Shown piece after piece: positions 25,768 through 34,501 of a stretch of DNA of 64,000 bases. The position numbers were made by a program, and so were the translations under genes. The DNA is from Halalkaliarchaeum sp. AArc-CO. GTDB taxonomy: Archaea; Halobacteriota; Halobacteria; Halobacteriales; Haloferacaceae. The DNA lies in assembly GCF_024972735.1 (NCBI RefSeq), contig NZ_CP087723.1, forward strand, positions 310,001 through 374,000. The letters are read 5' to 3'. The notes under the pieces are model-generated. The model ran no database searches. It had not been told where the DNA came from and worked only from the letters and a program-made list of their open reading frames with translations. Each line of letters starts with the position of its first letter. Within the stretch, counting starts at the first letter, position 1.

Positions 25768-26607
25768 GTGAGCGTGACGACCCTCCACGAGCCGGCCCAC
25801 CGGGAGGCGCTGTGGGAGCTTTCGGCCGCCCTCGACCGGGACGACGTCGTGACCGTCTTCGGGCGGTGTACCGTCGAGTACGACGGCCGGGCGGAATCCA
25901 GCCTCGGCGCCGGCGATCGGCTGCTGATACTCAAGCCGGACGGATCGGCGCTCGTTCACACCGCGACCAAGCGCACGCCGGTGAACTGGCAGCCGCCGGG
26001 CAGCGAACACTACGCGGCGGTCCGGGACGGCCGTCTCCGGGTGCGCAGCGAGCGCACCAACCCCGACGAGCGGCTGGACGTCCGGTTCGAGGCGGTCCAC
26101 CAGCTGTCGGCGATGGCGGTCACCGGCGGCGACGACCTCGAGGTGGCCGGCAGCGAGGCCGACCTCAAGGAGGCGATACTCGCGAACCCGTCGCTGATCG
26201 AGCCCGGGTTCGAGCCGAAAGCAACCGAGCGCGAGAGCAGTGCCGGCCCGATGGACGTGTTCGGCGTCGATAGTGAGGGGCGGCCGGTCGTCGTCGAGCT
26301 GAAGCGCCGGCGGGTCGGCCCCGCCGCCGCGGGCCAGCTCGGACGGTACGTCGACGCGCTCGAACGCGAACTCGGCGTCGACGGGTCCGTCGGCGACGCT
26401 GCCGACGGTACCGGCCGTGGCGACTGCGACGAATCCCGGGTGCGGGGGATCCTCGTTTCGCCCTCGATCACCGACCGCGCCGCCGAACTGCTCGCGGAGC
26501 GCGGCTTCGAACACGTCGCACTCGATCCGACTGGCGTCGACGTCGACGTGACCGACACCGGCGTGGACGACACCGGTGTGACCGACACCGGCCTGACCGA
26601 CGGCTGA
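25768..26607 (+). CDS. nucS: Endonuclease NucS / EndoMS
   Basis: NucS cuts both strands at mismatches or branched DNA and acts with PCNA. The 279-residue protein has an N-terminal DNA-binding/dimerisation domain (~1-120) and a RecB-like nuclease domain with D163 (MDVFGVDSEG), E177 and K179 (VVVELKRRRVG). The GTG start at 25768 (encoding SVTTLHEPAH next) begins the family similarity. The acidic tail repeats VD.TDTGVDDTGVTDTG and may hold the PCNA-binding region. Its presence with a nuclease-type MutL means this organism has two possible mismatch-repair routes. Confidence 0.93.
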   Translation: MSVTTLHEPAHREALWELSAALDRDDVVTVFGRCTVEYDGRAESSLGAGDRLLILKPDGSALVHTATKRTPVNWQPPGSEHYAAVRDGRLRVRSERTNPDERLDVRFEAVHQLSAMAVTGGDDLEVAGSEADLKEAILANPSLIEPGFEPKATERESSAGPMDVFGVDSEGRPVVVELKRRRVGPAAAGQLGRYVDALERELGVDGSVGDAADGTGRGDCDESRVRGILVSPSITDRAAELLAERGFEHVALDPTGVDVDVTDTGVDDTGVTDTGLTDG

Positions 26608-26679
26608 TCCCGACGGTCGGACATCCTTGGCTCGGTGCCGGTGGCACGTCGTCACATCCTCGCTTCGGGCTTTCGAAGG

Positions 26680-26688
26680 GTTTATTCG
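26680..26688 (+). promoter_or_regulatory. TATA-like element of rpl10e
   Basis: GGGTTTATTCGCG lies ~31 nt before the ATG at 26719. It is the only AT-rich box in this gap and is well placed for a strong ribosomal-protein promoter. Confidence 0.4.
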
Positions 26689-26718
26689 CGCCACGAGCGA
26701 TTTTCCGGGCAAGTAAGC

Positions 26719-27249
26719 ATGTCAGACAAACCCGCCTCCATGTACCGGGAGATCAGCAAACCGGCGTACACCCGTCGGGAGTACGTCACTGGCATCCCGG
26801 GATCGAAGATCGCACAGCACAACATGGGCAATCTGCAGTCGGATCCGGACGACTATCCGGTCCACATCAGCCTCCGGGTCGAAGAGGAGGTCCAGCTCCG
26901 CCACGGCGCCCTCGAGGCGGCCCGCCTGTCGGCCAACCGCCACCTGCTGCAGGCGATCGGCCAGGAGAACTACAAGATGGTGCTCCGGAAGTTCCCCCAC
27001 CACGTGATCCGGGAGAACAAGCAGGCGACCGGCGCGGGCGCGGACCGCGTCTCCGACGGGATGCGCCAGTCGTTCGGCAAGCCCGTCGGCACCGCCGCCC
27101 GGATCGGCGCCGACGAGCCGGTGTTTACCGCCTACTGTCGCGTCGAGGACGCCGACACCGTAAAGGAGGCGTTCCGCCGCGCGTACAACAAGATCTCTCC
27201 GCCCTGCCGGATCGTCGTCGAGAAGGGCGAGAAGCTGCTTGTCGCCTGA
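26719..27249 (+). CDS. rpl10e: 50S ribosomal protein L10e (uL16 homologue)
   Basis: This large-subunit ribosomal protein binds near the tRNA passage and P/A-site region. The 176-residue protein starts [20 protein letters not shown] and shows family segments [13 protein letters not shown] (~28-40), [20 protein letters not shown] (~86-105) and [19 protein letters not shown] (~110-128). An upstream in-frame start at 26635 was rejected because it precedes the likely TATA box. Confidence 0.97.
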   Translation: MSDKPASMYREISKPAYTRREYVTGIPGSKIAQHNMGNLQSDPDDYPVHISLRVEEEVQLRHGALEAARLSANRHLLQAIGQENYKMVLRKFPHHVIRENKQATGAGADRVSDGMRQSFGKPVGTAARIGADEPVFTAYCRVEDADTVKEAFRRAYNKISPPCRIVVEKGEKLLVA

Positions 27250-27318
27250 TCGGCTTCGCCCGCGCTTCCCCGGTAGACAGTCGACGCGGTTTTCCTTCTT
27301 CCCGTTCTCTCGGGCGGT

Positions 27319-28191
27319 ATGCTCCGGCTCGCAGTCGCCACGAAACGGGAGACGTTCGACCGGATCGGGGAGCCGCTCGGCGATCGCGGGATCGCCGTCG
27401 AGCACGTTCCCTGCGAGAGCCGCGTGTTCGACGTCTCCGAGGGTGATAGCCACCGCTTCGAGGGGTTCGATGTCGGTTTCGTTTATCCGTCGCGGCTGAT
27501 GGAAGGGGGCGCAGTCGACGCGCTGCTTTCGGTTCCGTGGGTGAACGGACTCCGGGCGGTGGCCACCTCGCGAAACAAGGCCGCGGTGTACACTCGACTG
27601 GCGGGCGAGGGGATCCCGGTTCCGGAGACCCGATACGTCTCGAACCCGGTCGGGGAGTCGTCGGTCGTCGACGCCGCCCGCGAGATCGGGTTTCCGCTGG
27701 TGGTCAAGCCGAACTCGACGACCAGGGGCGTGGGCGTCACCCGGGTCGATGACCTCGACTCGCTGTCCGGCATCGTCGACTATCTGGATCTCGTCCACGA
27801 CTTCGATGCGACCGGGGACCGTTCGTATCTGCTCCAGGAATTCCTCCCCGCCGCGCGCGACTACCGGGTGATGGTCGTCGACGGCGTCGCGGTCGGCGCA
27901 GTAGAACGGCGGCTCCCCGACGCGGCCCGCAGGGCGGGGAGATGGAAACACAACGTCCACCGCGGCGGCGAGGCGGTCGGGGTCGACCTCCCGGAGCGGG
28001 GGCGGACGCTCGCGGAACGGACGGCCCGAACGCTCGGGATCGAGTACCTCGGCGTCGACCTCCTCCGGACGGACGACCGGTGGCTCGTAAACGAGACGAA
28101 CGCACGTCCGACCGTCGACGACGCCGACAAGTACGAGCCGGGTTTTTACGACCGACTCGCGGGGCTGATCCGGAGCCTCGCCGACGAGTAG
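27319..28191 (+). CDS. RimK-like ATP-grasp ligase
   Basis: This 290-residue ATP-grasp enzyme would form an amide or peptide bond through an acyl phosphate. A Rossmann-like N-terminal domain (~1-90) is followed by the ATP-grasp core: KPNSTTRGVGVTRV at ~135 for the phosphate loop, LLQEFLPAARDYRV at ~175 and the magnesium-binding VNETNARPTV at ~255-265. It resembles RimK, LysX and related glutamate or amino-acid ligases, but the substrate is not visible and no LysW-like carrier protein is adjacent. It stands alone between rpl10e and hsp20. Confidence 0.8.
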   Translation: MLRLAVATKRETFDRIGEPLGDRGIAVEHVPCESRVFDVSEGDSHRFEGFDVGFVYPSRLMEGGAVDALLSVPWVNGLRAVATSRNKAAVYTRLAGEGIPVPETRYVSNPVGESSVVDAAREIGFPLVVKPNSTTRGVGVTRVDDLDSLSGIVDYLDLVHDFDATGDRSYLLQEFLPAARDYRVMVVDGVAVGAVERRLPDAARRAGRWKHNVHRGGEAVGVDLPERGRTLAERTARTLGIEYLGVDLLRTDDRWLVNETNARPTVDDADKYEPGFYDRLAGLIRSLADE

Positions 28192-28223
28192 CAGTGGGAG
28201 GAACGGACGAAAACGATCGCTCG

Positions 28224-28619
28224 CTAGTTCAGATCGATCGACGCGGAGTCGTCGGCACGGTCAAACTCGACTTCGAGCACGCCGTTGTTGAACCGGGCGC
28301 TCGCGGAGTGTTCGTCCACCCGAACCGGGAGTCGGATCCGCTCGTCGTACTCCCGGCGGGCGCTGACGGCGCTTATGGTGAGGATCTCCCCGTCACACTG
28401 GAGGTTGATGTCCTCCTTCGAGACGCCGGGGAGGTCCGCGACCAGCCGGACGCCGTCCTCCTCGGTGAACACGTCGACGTGCGTCTCCGTCCCGAAGCCC
28501 GGATCGTCTCCCCCGCCGGTCACCTCGTTCATCATCCGTTCGATCTCGTCGAAAATGTCGCCGAACGGGTCGTCGCGGTCGTCCCTTCTCATATCCTGGA
28601 GTAGGTCGGTTTCACCCAT
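28224..28619 (-). CDS. hsp20: Hsp20/alpha-crystallin family small heat shock protein
   Basis: This 131-residue ATP-independent chaperone holds unfolding proteins in solution. The alpha-crystallin domain runs from ~43 to 128, with the conserved DLPGVSKEDINL at ~68-79 and a GVLEVEF motif at ~117-123 (here NGVLEVEFDR). A short acidic helix (FGDIFDEIERMMNE) precedes it. ATG 28619 was used; ATG 28592 (MRRDDRDDPF) would give 122 aa and is also plausible, because many homologues begin there. It is convergent with the ATP-grasp gene. Confidence 0.88.
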   Translation of the reverse strand: MGETDLLQDMRRDDRDDPFGDIFDEIERMMNEVTGGGDDPGFGTETHVDVFTEEDGVRLVADLPGVSKEDINLQCDGEILTISAVSARREYDERIRLPVRVDEHSASARFNNGVLEVEFDRADDSASIDLN

Positions 28620-28718
28620 AAGGGTTCGCTTCTCGGCGGTACCGGCCGGACGCCGACGGGTCTCGAGACGGCGACCGCGCTCCGACAGGGAGAAAAGCGT
28701 CGCAGCCGTATCCGGGGT

Positions 28719-29039
28719 ATGGTTTCGGTCGTGAGCCTGCTGCTGTTGGCCGTGGTGGTCGGTCTCCACACCCTCGGATCGGCGATCATGATGCGGTTCT
28801 TCCGCATCCGCCTGAAGACCACCGGAGGCTGGCTCGTCTACTCTGTGCTGGTGCCGCCGGTGCCGCTTTTCGTCTCGACGCTTTTGTTTACCGGGCCGCT
28901 CGGCATCGGCTTCGACATGGGATCGCCCGCGGTCGCGCTGTCGGTGATGATCGCGCTGCCGATGGCGCTCGGCTTCACCATCGACGTCCTCTACGTCCCT
29001 GCCCCCGAGGAGTACGAGCTTCCAGACACCGCCGAGTAG
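28719..29039 (+). CDS. Small membrane protein
   Basis: This 106-residue protein has three hydrophobic segments (~2-25, ~36-60, ~68-92) and a short acidic tail (APEEYELPDTAE). I do not recognise a characterised family; it resembles conserved haloarchaeal membrane proteins without a function. It is divergent from hsp20, ~100 bp away, and convergent with the aminotransferase, ending ~20 bp from its stop. Confidence 0.68.
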   Translation: MVSVVSLLLLAVVVGLHTLGSAIMMRFFRIRLKTTGGWLVYSVLVPPVPLFVSTLLFTGPLGIGFDMGSPAVALSVMIALPMALGFTIDVLYVPAPEEYELPDTAE

Positions 29040-29060
29040 CTGCCCCGTTCTCGCAGCTCG

Positions 29061-30161
29061 TCACTCGAAGTACTCCGCGAGCCGCTGTGCGGCCTCGGTC
29101 GCCCGAGGTGTCACGAGCGCAAACCGGATCCAGTCCTCCCGCGTCGAGCCGAACGTCTCGCCGGGCATGCCGGCGACGCCTGCCTTGTCGATCAACTGCT
29201 GTACGTTCTCCATTGTCCCCGGGAAGCCGTCGAACCGGGCGAGCACGTAAAACGACCCCTCGGGCGTCGTGTACGTTGCGCCGGCGGCGTCGAGAGCGTC
29301 GGTAAACGCGTCGATCCGTTCGGAGAGCAGCTCCCGGGTTCGCTCGTAGTACTCGGGCTCCGTCTCCCGGAGCGCGCGCAACACCGCCGCCTGCGCCGGC
29401 CGGCTCGTCGCCACGTTCACCAGCATGTGGCGGGTCTTGGCACCGCCCACGAGCGTCTCCGGCAGGACGGCGTATCCGACCCGGAGTCCCGTGATCGCCA
29501 TCGACTTCGAGAACGCGCTGGTGACGATCCGGTTTTCCGCGTCGATCGCGAGCGCGCTCTCGAACTCCCCCCCGAAGTCGAAGTGGTCGTACACCTCGTC
29601 GACGACGACCACCGCGTCGTGGTCGGCGGCGTGTTCGATCACCCGCCGGACGTTGTCGACGTCGTACACCGCGCCCGTCGGATTGTTCGGCGTGTTGAGC
29701 ACCACGCAGGCCGTCTCGTCGTCGATTGCCTCGACCAACGCAGCGACGTCCAGCGAGCCGTCCCGCCGGGCCGGAACCAGCTCCGGCTCCCCGCCGAGCA
29801 TCTGGGCTTTCCCCGGGTAGTACGGGTAGACGGGATCGACGAGTACGACGCCGTCGCCGGCGTCCCGGTCGAGGGCGCTCGCCATCCCGAGGTAGTTCGC
29901 CTCGCCGGCGCCGTTGGTGACGACCACCTGCGAGACGTCGACGTTGCGTCTCGCGGCGATCTCCTCGCGCAGTTCCCGCAGCCCCTCGCTGGGCGGATAC
30001 TGGAACTCGTCGGGGGTGGCGTCGGCGTACTCCCGAAGCCCCTCCCGGAGCGCCGCCGGCGGCTCCCAGTCCGGGTTGCCCGACACCATGTCGATGACGT
30101 CGCCCTCCGCTCGCGAGGCGTACTGCATGACCGCGAAGAACTGCGGCTCCTGATACTCCAT
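29061..30161 (-). CDS. Class I/II pyridoxal phosphate aminotransferase
   Basis: This 366-residue fold-type I aminotransferase has the PLP lysine K219 (SAFSKSMAITGLRVGY). Other active-site residues are N160 (NTPNNPTG), D188 in the VVVDEVYDHF strand and the substrate-carboxylate arginine near the C-terminus (WIRFALVTP). The family covers aspartate, aromatic and branched-chain aminotransferases. The sequence does not fix the substrate; the ilvA neighbour upstream on the same strand hints at amino-acid metabolism but not at a shared operon. Confidence 0.88.
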   Translation of the reverse strand: MEYQEPQFFAVMQYASRAEGDVIDMVSGNPDWEPPAALREGLREYADATPDEFQYPPSEGLRELREEIAARRNVDVSQVVVTNGAGEANYLGMASALDRDAGDGVVLVDPVYPYYPGKAQMLGGEPELVPARRDGSLDVAALVEAIDDETACVVLNTPNNPTGAVYDVDNVRRVIEHAADHDAVVVVDEVYDHFDFGGEFESALAIDAENRIVTSAFSKSMAITGLRVGYAVLPETLVGGAKTRHMLVNVATSRPAQAAVLRALRETEPEYYERTRELLSERIDAFTDALDAAGATYTTPEGSFYVLARFDGFPGTMENVQQLIDKAGVAGMPGETFGSTREDWIRFALVTPRATEAAQRLAEYFE

Positions 30162-30264
30162 ACTCCCGTTCCGATCGGGGGCCTGTTCCCTTTTTCGTCC
30201 CTACCTGCCCGTTTGGTCCCGGCTACTCCCTTCTCGTTCCCGACAGACCACGGGTACGGGTCCG

Positions 30265-31476
30265 TCAGTCGAGTACGTCCACCGCGTATCCTCGGCTGCG
30301 AAGCTTCGCGATCAACTCCTCGGCATGTTCGGTGTCGTGGGTTTCGATCTCCAGTTCCACCTCGGCGGCGTTGACCGCCGCCTTGCGCGAGGTCCGATCG
30401 TGGTGGATGGCGTAGATGTTCGCCCCGCTTTCGGCGATGATGTCCACGAGCGACTGCAGCGCCCCTGGGCGATCCTTCAGCACGGTCCTGATCTTCAGGT
30501 ACCGGCCGAGCTGAACCAGCCCCCGCATCACCACCGTCGTGAGCTGATTGAGGTTGATGTTCCCGCCGCAAAGCGCCGGTACGATCGTCTCGCCGTCCTC
30601 GTAGTCGAACGCCTCCGACAGCACCGCCGCAAGCGACACCGCTCCTGCCCCTTCGACGAGCGCTTTCGTCCGCTCTAACAGGAGGGTCAACGCGAGTGCG
30701 ATCTCCCGATCCGTGACGGTAACCACCTCGTCGACCCGTTCTTGCATCACCGCGAAGGGTTTGTCGCCGATCCGCCGGGTGGCGATCCCGTCGGCGATGG
30801 TGTCGACCTGGTCGCGCTCGTAAATCTCCCCACGTTCGAGCGACTCCTTTGCCGAGGACGCTCCCGCCGCCTGCACGCCGATCACCCGGACGTCATCGAG
30901 CTGTTCGGTCACGGCCGTCGCGATCCCCGCGATCAGCCCGCCACCCCCGATCGGGACGACGACGGTGTCGACCTCCGGGCAGTCTTCGACGATCTCGAGG
31001 CCGATCGTGCCCTGGCCGGCCATGACTTGTTCGTCATCGAACGCGTGAACGTACGTCCTGTCTTCGGTTGCGGCGAGTTCGCGTGCGTGCGCCTGTGCCG
31101 CGTCGTAGTCCTCACCGTGGAGGATCACCGTTCCGCCGTACCGACGGGTGGCTTTCACCTTCGAGATCGGCGCGAACTTCGGCATCACGATCGTGGAGTC
31201 GACGCCGGCGCGGGTCGCCGCAAGCGCCACCCCCTGTGCGTGGTTGCCCGCACTGGCGGTGATCACGCCCGCTTGCTTCCGGTCTGCGTCCAGCGTTTCG
31301 ATCCGGTTCAACGCCCCCCGGATCTTGAACGCGCCGGTGCGCTGGAAGTTCTCCAGTTTCAACGCCACGTCCGCTCCCGTCTCCTCGGAGAAACTGTGGG
31401 AGCGCTCGAGCGGCGTCCACCGGACGACGTCCCGGATCCGGTCGTCGGCTTCGAGCACGTCCTCGAGGGTGAGCAT
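30265..31476 (-). CDS. ilvA: Threonine ammonia-lyase (threonine deaminase)
   Basis: This PLP enzyme turns threonine into 2-oxobutanoate and ammonia, the first step toward isoleucine. The 403-residue protein has K51 in TGAFKIRGA as the PLP lysine, SAGNHAQG at ~75-82, a glycine-rich phosphate loop IGGGGLIAG at ~180-188, and a C-terminal ACT-type regulatory domain (~325-403, LKDRPGALQSLVDII). This makes it the catabolic/short ACT form. The ATG at 31476 (MLTLEDVLEADDRI) is the natural start; the open frame continues far upstream only because the DNA is GC-rich. Confidence 0.94.
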   Translation of the reverse strand: MLTLEDVLEADDRIRDVVRWTPLERSHSFSEETGADVALKLENFQRTGAFKIRGALNRIETLDADRKQAGVITASAGNHAQGVALAATRAGVDSTIVMPKFAPISKVKATRRYGGTVILHGEDYDAAQAHARELAATEDRTYVHAFDDEQVMAGQGTIGLEIVEDCPEVDTVVVPIGGGGLIAGIATAVTEQLDDVRVIGVQAAGASSAKESLERGEIYERDQVDTIADGIATRRIGDKPFAVMQERVDEVVTVTDREIALALTLLLERTKALVEGAGAVSLAAVLSEAFDYEDGETIVPALCGGNINLNQLTTVVMRGLVQLGRYLKIRTVLKDRPGALQSLVDIIAESGANIYAIHHDRTSRKAAVNAAEVELEIETHDTEHAEELIAKLRSRGYAVDVLD

Positions 31477-31778
31477 ACGAACCACAGCGAGGGCGGACGC
31501 TAATGGTTTTCGATGGAAACGATGCCCCGGCGGATCGTCGCCACGAGAACGGCGAGCCCGGGGCTGATCGATCGGTGTCCGAAACGAAAGGGTGGGGGAA
31601 CTGAGTCTGCACGCGTGTGACGTGCAAGTGTGAGATGTACCCGAGAGTATATAAAGGTGTGGCAGGCGAGGTGAAAGTAAAACCGCAAGACCGGGGCGGG
31701 ATATTCTGTCGTATGACGAGTGTCTGCCGAACGTCATAGTGAATGATTCCCACACAACCGTTGGTGAATTGACACCCG
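31477..31778. other. Gene-free interval with an isolated TATA box
   Basis: This ~300-bp gap between the divergently arranged upstream end of ilvA and the stop of the GGCT-like gene contains no credible ORF. It includes GAGTATATAAAGGTG at ~31645-31659, a near-perfect archaeal TATA box on both strands. The box is ~170 nt from the ilvA start. This would mean either a long ilvA leader or a small RNA. A GTGTGACGTGCAAGTGTGAGATG stretch lies beside the box. Confidence 0.5.
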
Positions 31779-32195
31779 TTACGGTGGGTCTCGGCCGCGA
31801 TCGTTCGGCGGGGTGGGGACGATCCGGACGTTCTCGGTTGTGAGGTACTCCTCGACCCGATCGCGGAACGGACCGGTCCCCGGCCAGGTGACGTCGGCGT
31901 CGAGTCGCTCGGGATCTCCGACGTAGACGGCGGCTTCTGCGATGCGTTCGTCTTCGACTGGAACCGAAACCCGGGCGTAGAGGCCGCGATCGACCCCTTC
32001 GTATCGGTCGAGCCGTTCGATTTCGTCGGTGCGGAGGAGTCGCCCGGCGACCCGCCCGCCCGGCGCGAGCGTCGGATACCTCCCCTCCACCGCGTGGAGC
32101 CCGTGGAGCGTCGCCGCCCCGACGAAGACGAACGAGTCGAGCAGTTCCCCGACGCGATCGGGCGCGGTGAGGGTTCCGTACACGAAGACGTCCAT
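31779..32195 (-). CDS. Gamma-glutamylcyclotransferase-fold (AIG2-like) protein
   Basis: This 138-residue protein of the GGCT/AIG2 fold starts MDVFVYGTLTAPDRVGELL. The YGTL glycine-rich loop (~6-9) and the ERLDRYEGVDRGLY segment (~60-74, with the likely catalytic acid E66) are typical. Family members act on gamma-glutamyl amines or peptides. Because haloarchaea use gamma-glutamylcysteine as thiol, such an activity is reasonable but not shown. It is divergent from the second MATE gene. Confidence 0.85.
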   Translation of the reverse strand: MDVFVYGTLTAPDRVGELLDSFVFVGAATLHGLHAVEGRYPTLAPGGRVAGRLLRTDEIERLDRYEGVDRGLYARVSVPVEDERIAEAAVYVGDPERLDADVTWPGTGPFRDRVEEYLTTENVRIVPTPPNDRGRDPP

Positions 32196-32286
32196 TCACG
32201 TCATCTCCGGCGGCGCTCGGCAAAAAGCCGGCGCGTCGGGCCGCCTCCGGTAGCGTCAAACCGTCGCCGTCCAAGCGGGACTGTAG

Positions 32287-33717
32287 ATGCTCTCGCGTCT
32301 GCGGCGCGTCTGGCGTCGGGTGTTCGCGCTCGCCTGGCCCGTGATGGCCGAACAGACGTTCCGCACGGCGATGCGCACGACCGACGTGATCGTCACGGCG
32401 CTGTTCTCGCCGGCGGCGGTGGTCGCGATCGGGCTGGCGGACCTGTACGCCCGGTTCCCGCTGCGGATCGGGCTGGGACTGGGAAGCGGCGCGATCGCGC
32501 TCTCCTCGCAGGACACCGGCGCCGGCGCCACCGCCCGCCGCGACGAGGTGGTGACCCAGGCGCTGCTTTTGGGCCTGCTCGCGGGCGTCCCGTTCGTCGC
32601 GTTCGGCTACTTCCTCGGGGAGTTCGCGATCCGGATCTTCGGCGCGAGCGACCGAGTGGTGGCGCTGGGGGCGGTGTATCTCGCGATCATTTTTGCAACC
32701 GCACCCGCCCGCCACGTCGCGCTCGTGGGCGCCAGGGCGCTTCAGGGGACCGGCGACACGCGGACGCCGATGTACGTCAACGTGGCCGCCAACTCCCTGA
32801 ACATCGCCGGTTCGGTCGTTCTCGGTCTCGGCCTGTTCGGGTTCCCTCGCCTCGAGATCGTCGGGGTGGGACTCGCGACCGCGACCGCGAACGTCCTCAC
32901 GGCGACGCTTCTGTGCGCCGCGATCTACACCACCTGGACGCCGGCGAACTTCGCCCGTCCCCGCGATCTCACCATCGCCAAACAGTTGCTCCAGGTCGGC
33001 GCTCCACGGATGGCGGAGGGGTTCGGCTCGGAGCTCGCGGAGTTCCCGTTCAACGCCCTCCTTTTGGGGTTCGGGGAGGTCGTCAACGCGGGATTCCAGA
33101 TCGGTCGTCGCGTCTACCAGCAGGTGACCGGGCCGCTCTCGCGGGGGTACAACGTGGCCGCGAGCGTACTCGTCGGCCAGGAACTCGGGGCGGGTAACCC
33201 TGCCGAGGCGCGGTTCAACGGCTGGGCGGTCGCCGGACTCGGGATTGCTACGGTCGGGACGATCGGTATCCTGCTTGCGGTCTTCGCCGAATCGGTCGTC
33301 ACCCATCCGGCCGTCGTGGAGCTGTTCGGACGGGAGGATCCCGAAGCGCTCGCCTACGGTGCGGCGTTCGCCCAGGTGTACGGGCTCTCTGCGGTCGCGC
33401 TCGTGTCGTTTTCGTCGCTCTCGGGTTCGCTGCAGGGGGCAAGCGAGACCCGGATCCCGTTCGTCGCGCGGCTCAGCGGTATGTTCGTCTTCTTCCTCGG
33501 GCTGTCGTGGCTGCTCGGATCGACACTCGGCTACGGGCCCGTGGGCGCGTACGTCGGCGTCTTCGTGGCGTACGTCTGGATGGCGCTGGTGGTGGCGTAC
33601 GGCTTCGGCTACGCCGGCTGGGCCGACCGTGCCGCCAGGCTGATGGACGAACGCAGCGACGAGGGGGCGTCCGACGCGGTCGAGGGCGACTCGGTTGGCG
33701 ATCCCGACGTCGACTGA
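32287..33717 (+). CDS. MATE family efflux transporter (second of two)
   Basis: This is a 476-residue, twelve-helix MATE protein (opening VFALAWPVMAEQTFRTAM). It contains the QGTGDTRTPMY motif in the first half and LQGASETRIPF in the second, where small residues line the central cavity. Compared with the MATE at 7951 it belongs to another subgroup, with a shorter N-terminus and an acidic C-terminal tail. The substrate is unknown. It is probably monocistronic. Confidence 0.9.
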   Translation: MLSRLRRVWRRVFALAWPVMAEQTFRTAMRTTDVIVTALFSPAAVVAIGLADLYARFPLRIGLGLGSGAIALSSQDTGAGATARRDEVVTQALLLGLLAGVPFVAFGYFLGEFAIRIFGASDRVVALGAVYLAIIFATAPARHVALVGARALQGTGDTRTPMYVNVAANSLNIAGSVVLGLGLFGFPRLEIVGVGLATATANVLTATLLCAAIYTTWTPANFARPRDLTIAKQLLQVGAPRMAEGFGSELAEFPFNALLLGFGEVVNAGFQIGRRVYQQVTGPLSRGYNVAASVLVGQELGAGNPAEARFNGWAVAGLGIATVGTIGILLAVFAESVVTHPAVVELFGREDPEALAYGAAFAQVYGLSAVALVSFSSLSGSLQGASETRIPFVARLSGMFVFFLGLSWLLGSTLGYGPVGAYVGVFVAYVWMALVVAYGFGYAGWADRAARLMDERSDEGASDAVEGDSVGDPDVD

Positions 33718-33820
33718 TCGACGCCGAACCGGCCTGTCGTCGTTAATCCGGCTTAATTAGGGACAAGTCGGTCGGACGGTCTCCACGGTTCAAGTTCCTG
33801 CGGTCCCTCGGTGCTGTCAC

Positions 33821-34468
33821 ATGCGACGACGCGAACTCATCGCCGGAGCCGGGATCACGCTGGCGGCGACGTCGGCAGGCTGTACGAGCGTACTGAACGA
33901 CGAGCCGGTCGCCTTCGAAGCCGCGCTCGCCCAGGTTCCCGAGTCGGTGGCTCGAGACGCGGGATACGAACTCGACGAATTCGACCAACAGGTGATCGAG
34001 CGGACCTTCGAAGCCGCCGGGCAGTCTCAGACCGTCCAGGTGACCAACCGGACTGCAGAGTACGAAAAAGCCGTCGAACTGGGGCCGCTCGGCGAGCTCC
34101 GCGCCGCCATCTTCACGGCGCTTTCGACCCCGAAAGTGGAGGTTCTCGGCCGGACGTTCAACCCCGTCGACGACCGCTCGAACGAGGAACTCGCAGAGAT
34201 GATTCAGGACCAGTACGCCGACATCGGCGATCTCGAGGTTGAACACGAAGCGCCGGTGACCGTTCTGGGCACCGACACGACCCAGACGAAGTTCGCCGGC
34301 GAAATTCGCATGGAAGGTGGGGAAGAGATCGACATCTACCTCCACGTGAGCAGCGCGGTCGAGAGTGGCGACGACCTCGTGATCGGCGTCGGTGCCTATC
34401 CCCAACAGCTACCGGGCGAAGAGGACCGCGTCTTGACCATGATGGAAGCGATCGAACACGATACATAA
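33821..34468 (+). CDS. DUF6517-like lipoprotein
   Basis: This 215-residue exported protein begins MRRRELIAGAGITLAATSAG. Arg2-4 and the hydrophobic stretch look like a Tat-type signal, with lipobox Cys21 (SAGCTS). The mature part resembles the haloarchaeal DUF6517 family of unknown function. It is anchored on the outer face of the membrane. The next gene, a large membrane protein, starts 33 bp downstream on the same strand and may be co-transcribed. Confidence 0.82.
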   Translation: MRRRELIAGAGITLAATSAGCTSVLNDEPVAFEAALAQVPESVARDAGYELDEFDQQVIERTFEAAGQSQTVQVTNRTAEYEKAVELGPLGELRAAIFTALSTPKVEVLGRTFNPVDDRSNEELAEMIQDQYADIGDLEVEHEAPVTVLGTDTTQTKFAGEIRMEGGEEIDIYLHVSSAVESGDDLVIGVGAYPQQLPGEEDRVLTMMEAIEHDT

Positions 34469-34501
34469 GATTCTCCACACTCCGGGACGAACCCGCCGAT
34501 A

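Noticed and set aside
30265-33306. A minus-strand open frame of over 1,000 codons covering ilvA and far beyond
   Set aside because: Only the first part read from 31476 downward is ilvA. Upstream the frame is arginine/proline-rich, runs antisense to the GGCT and MATE genes, and is open only because of high GC.
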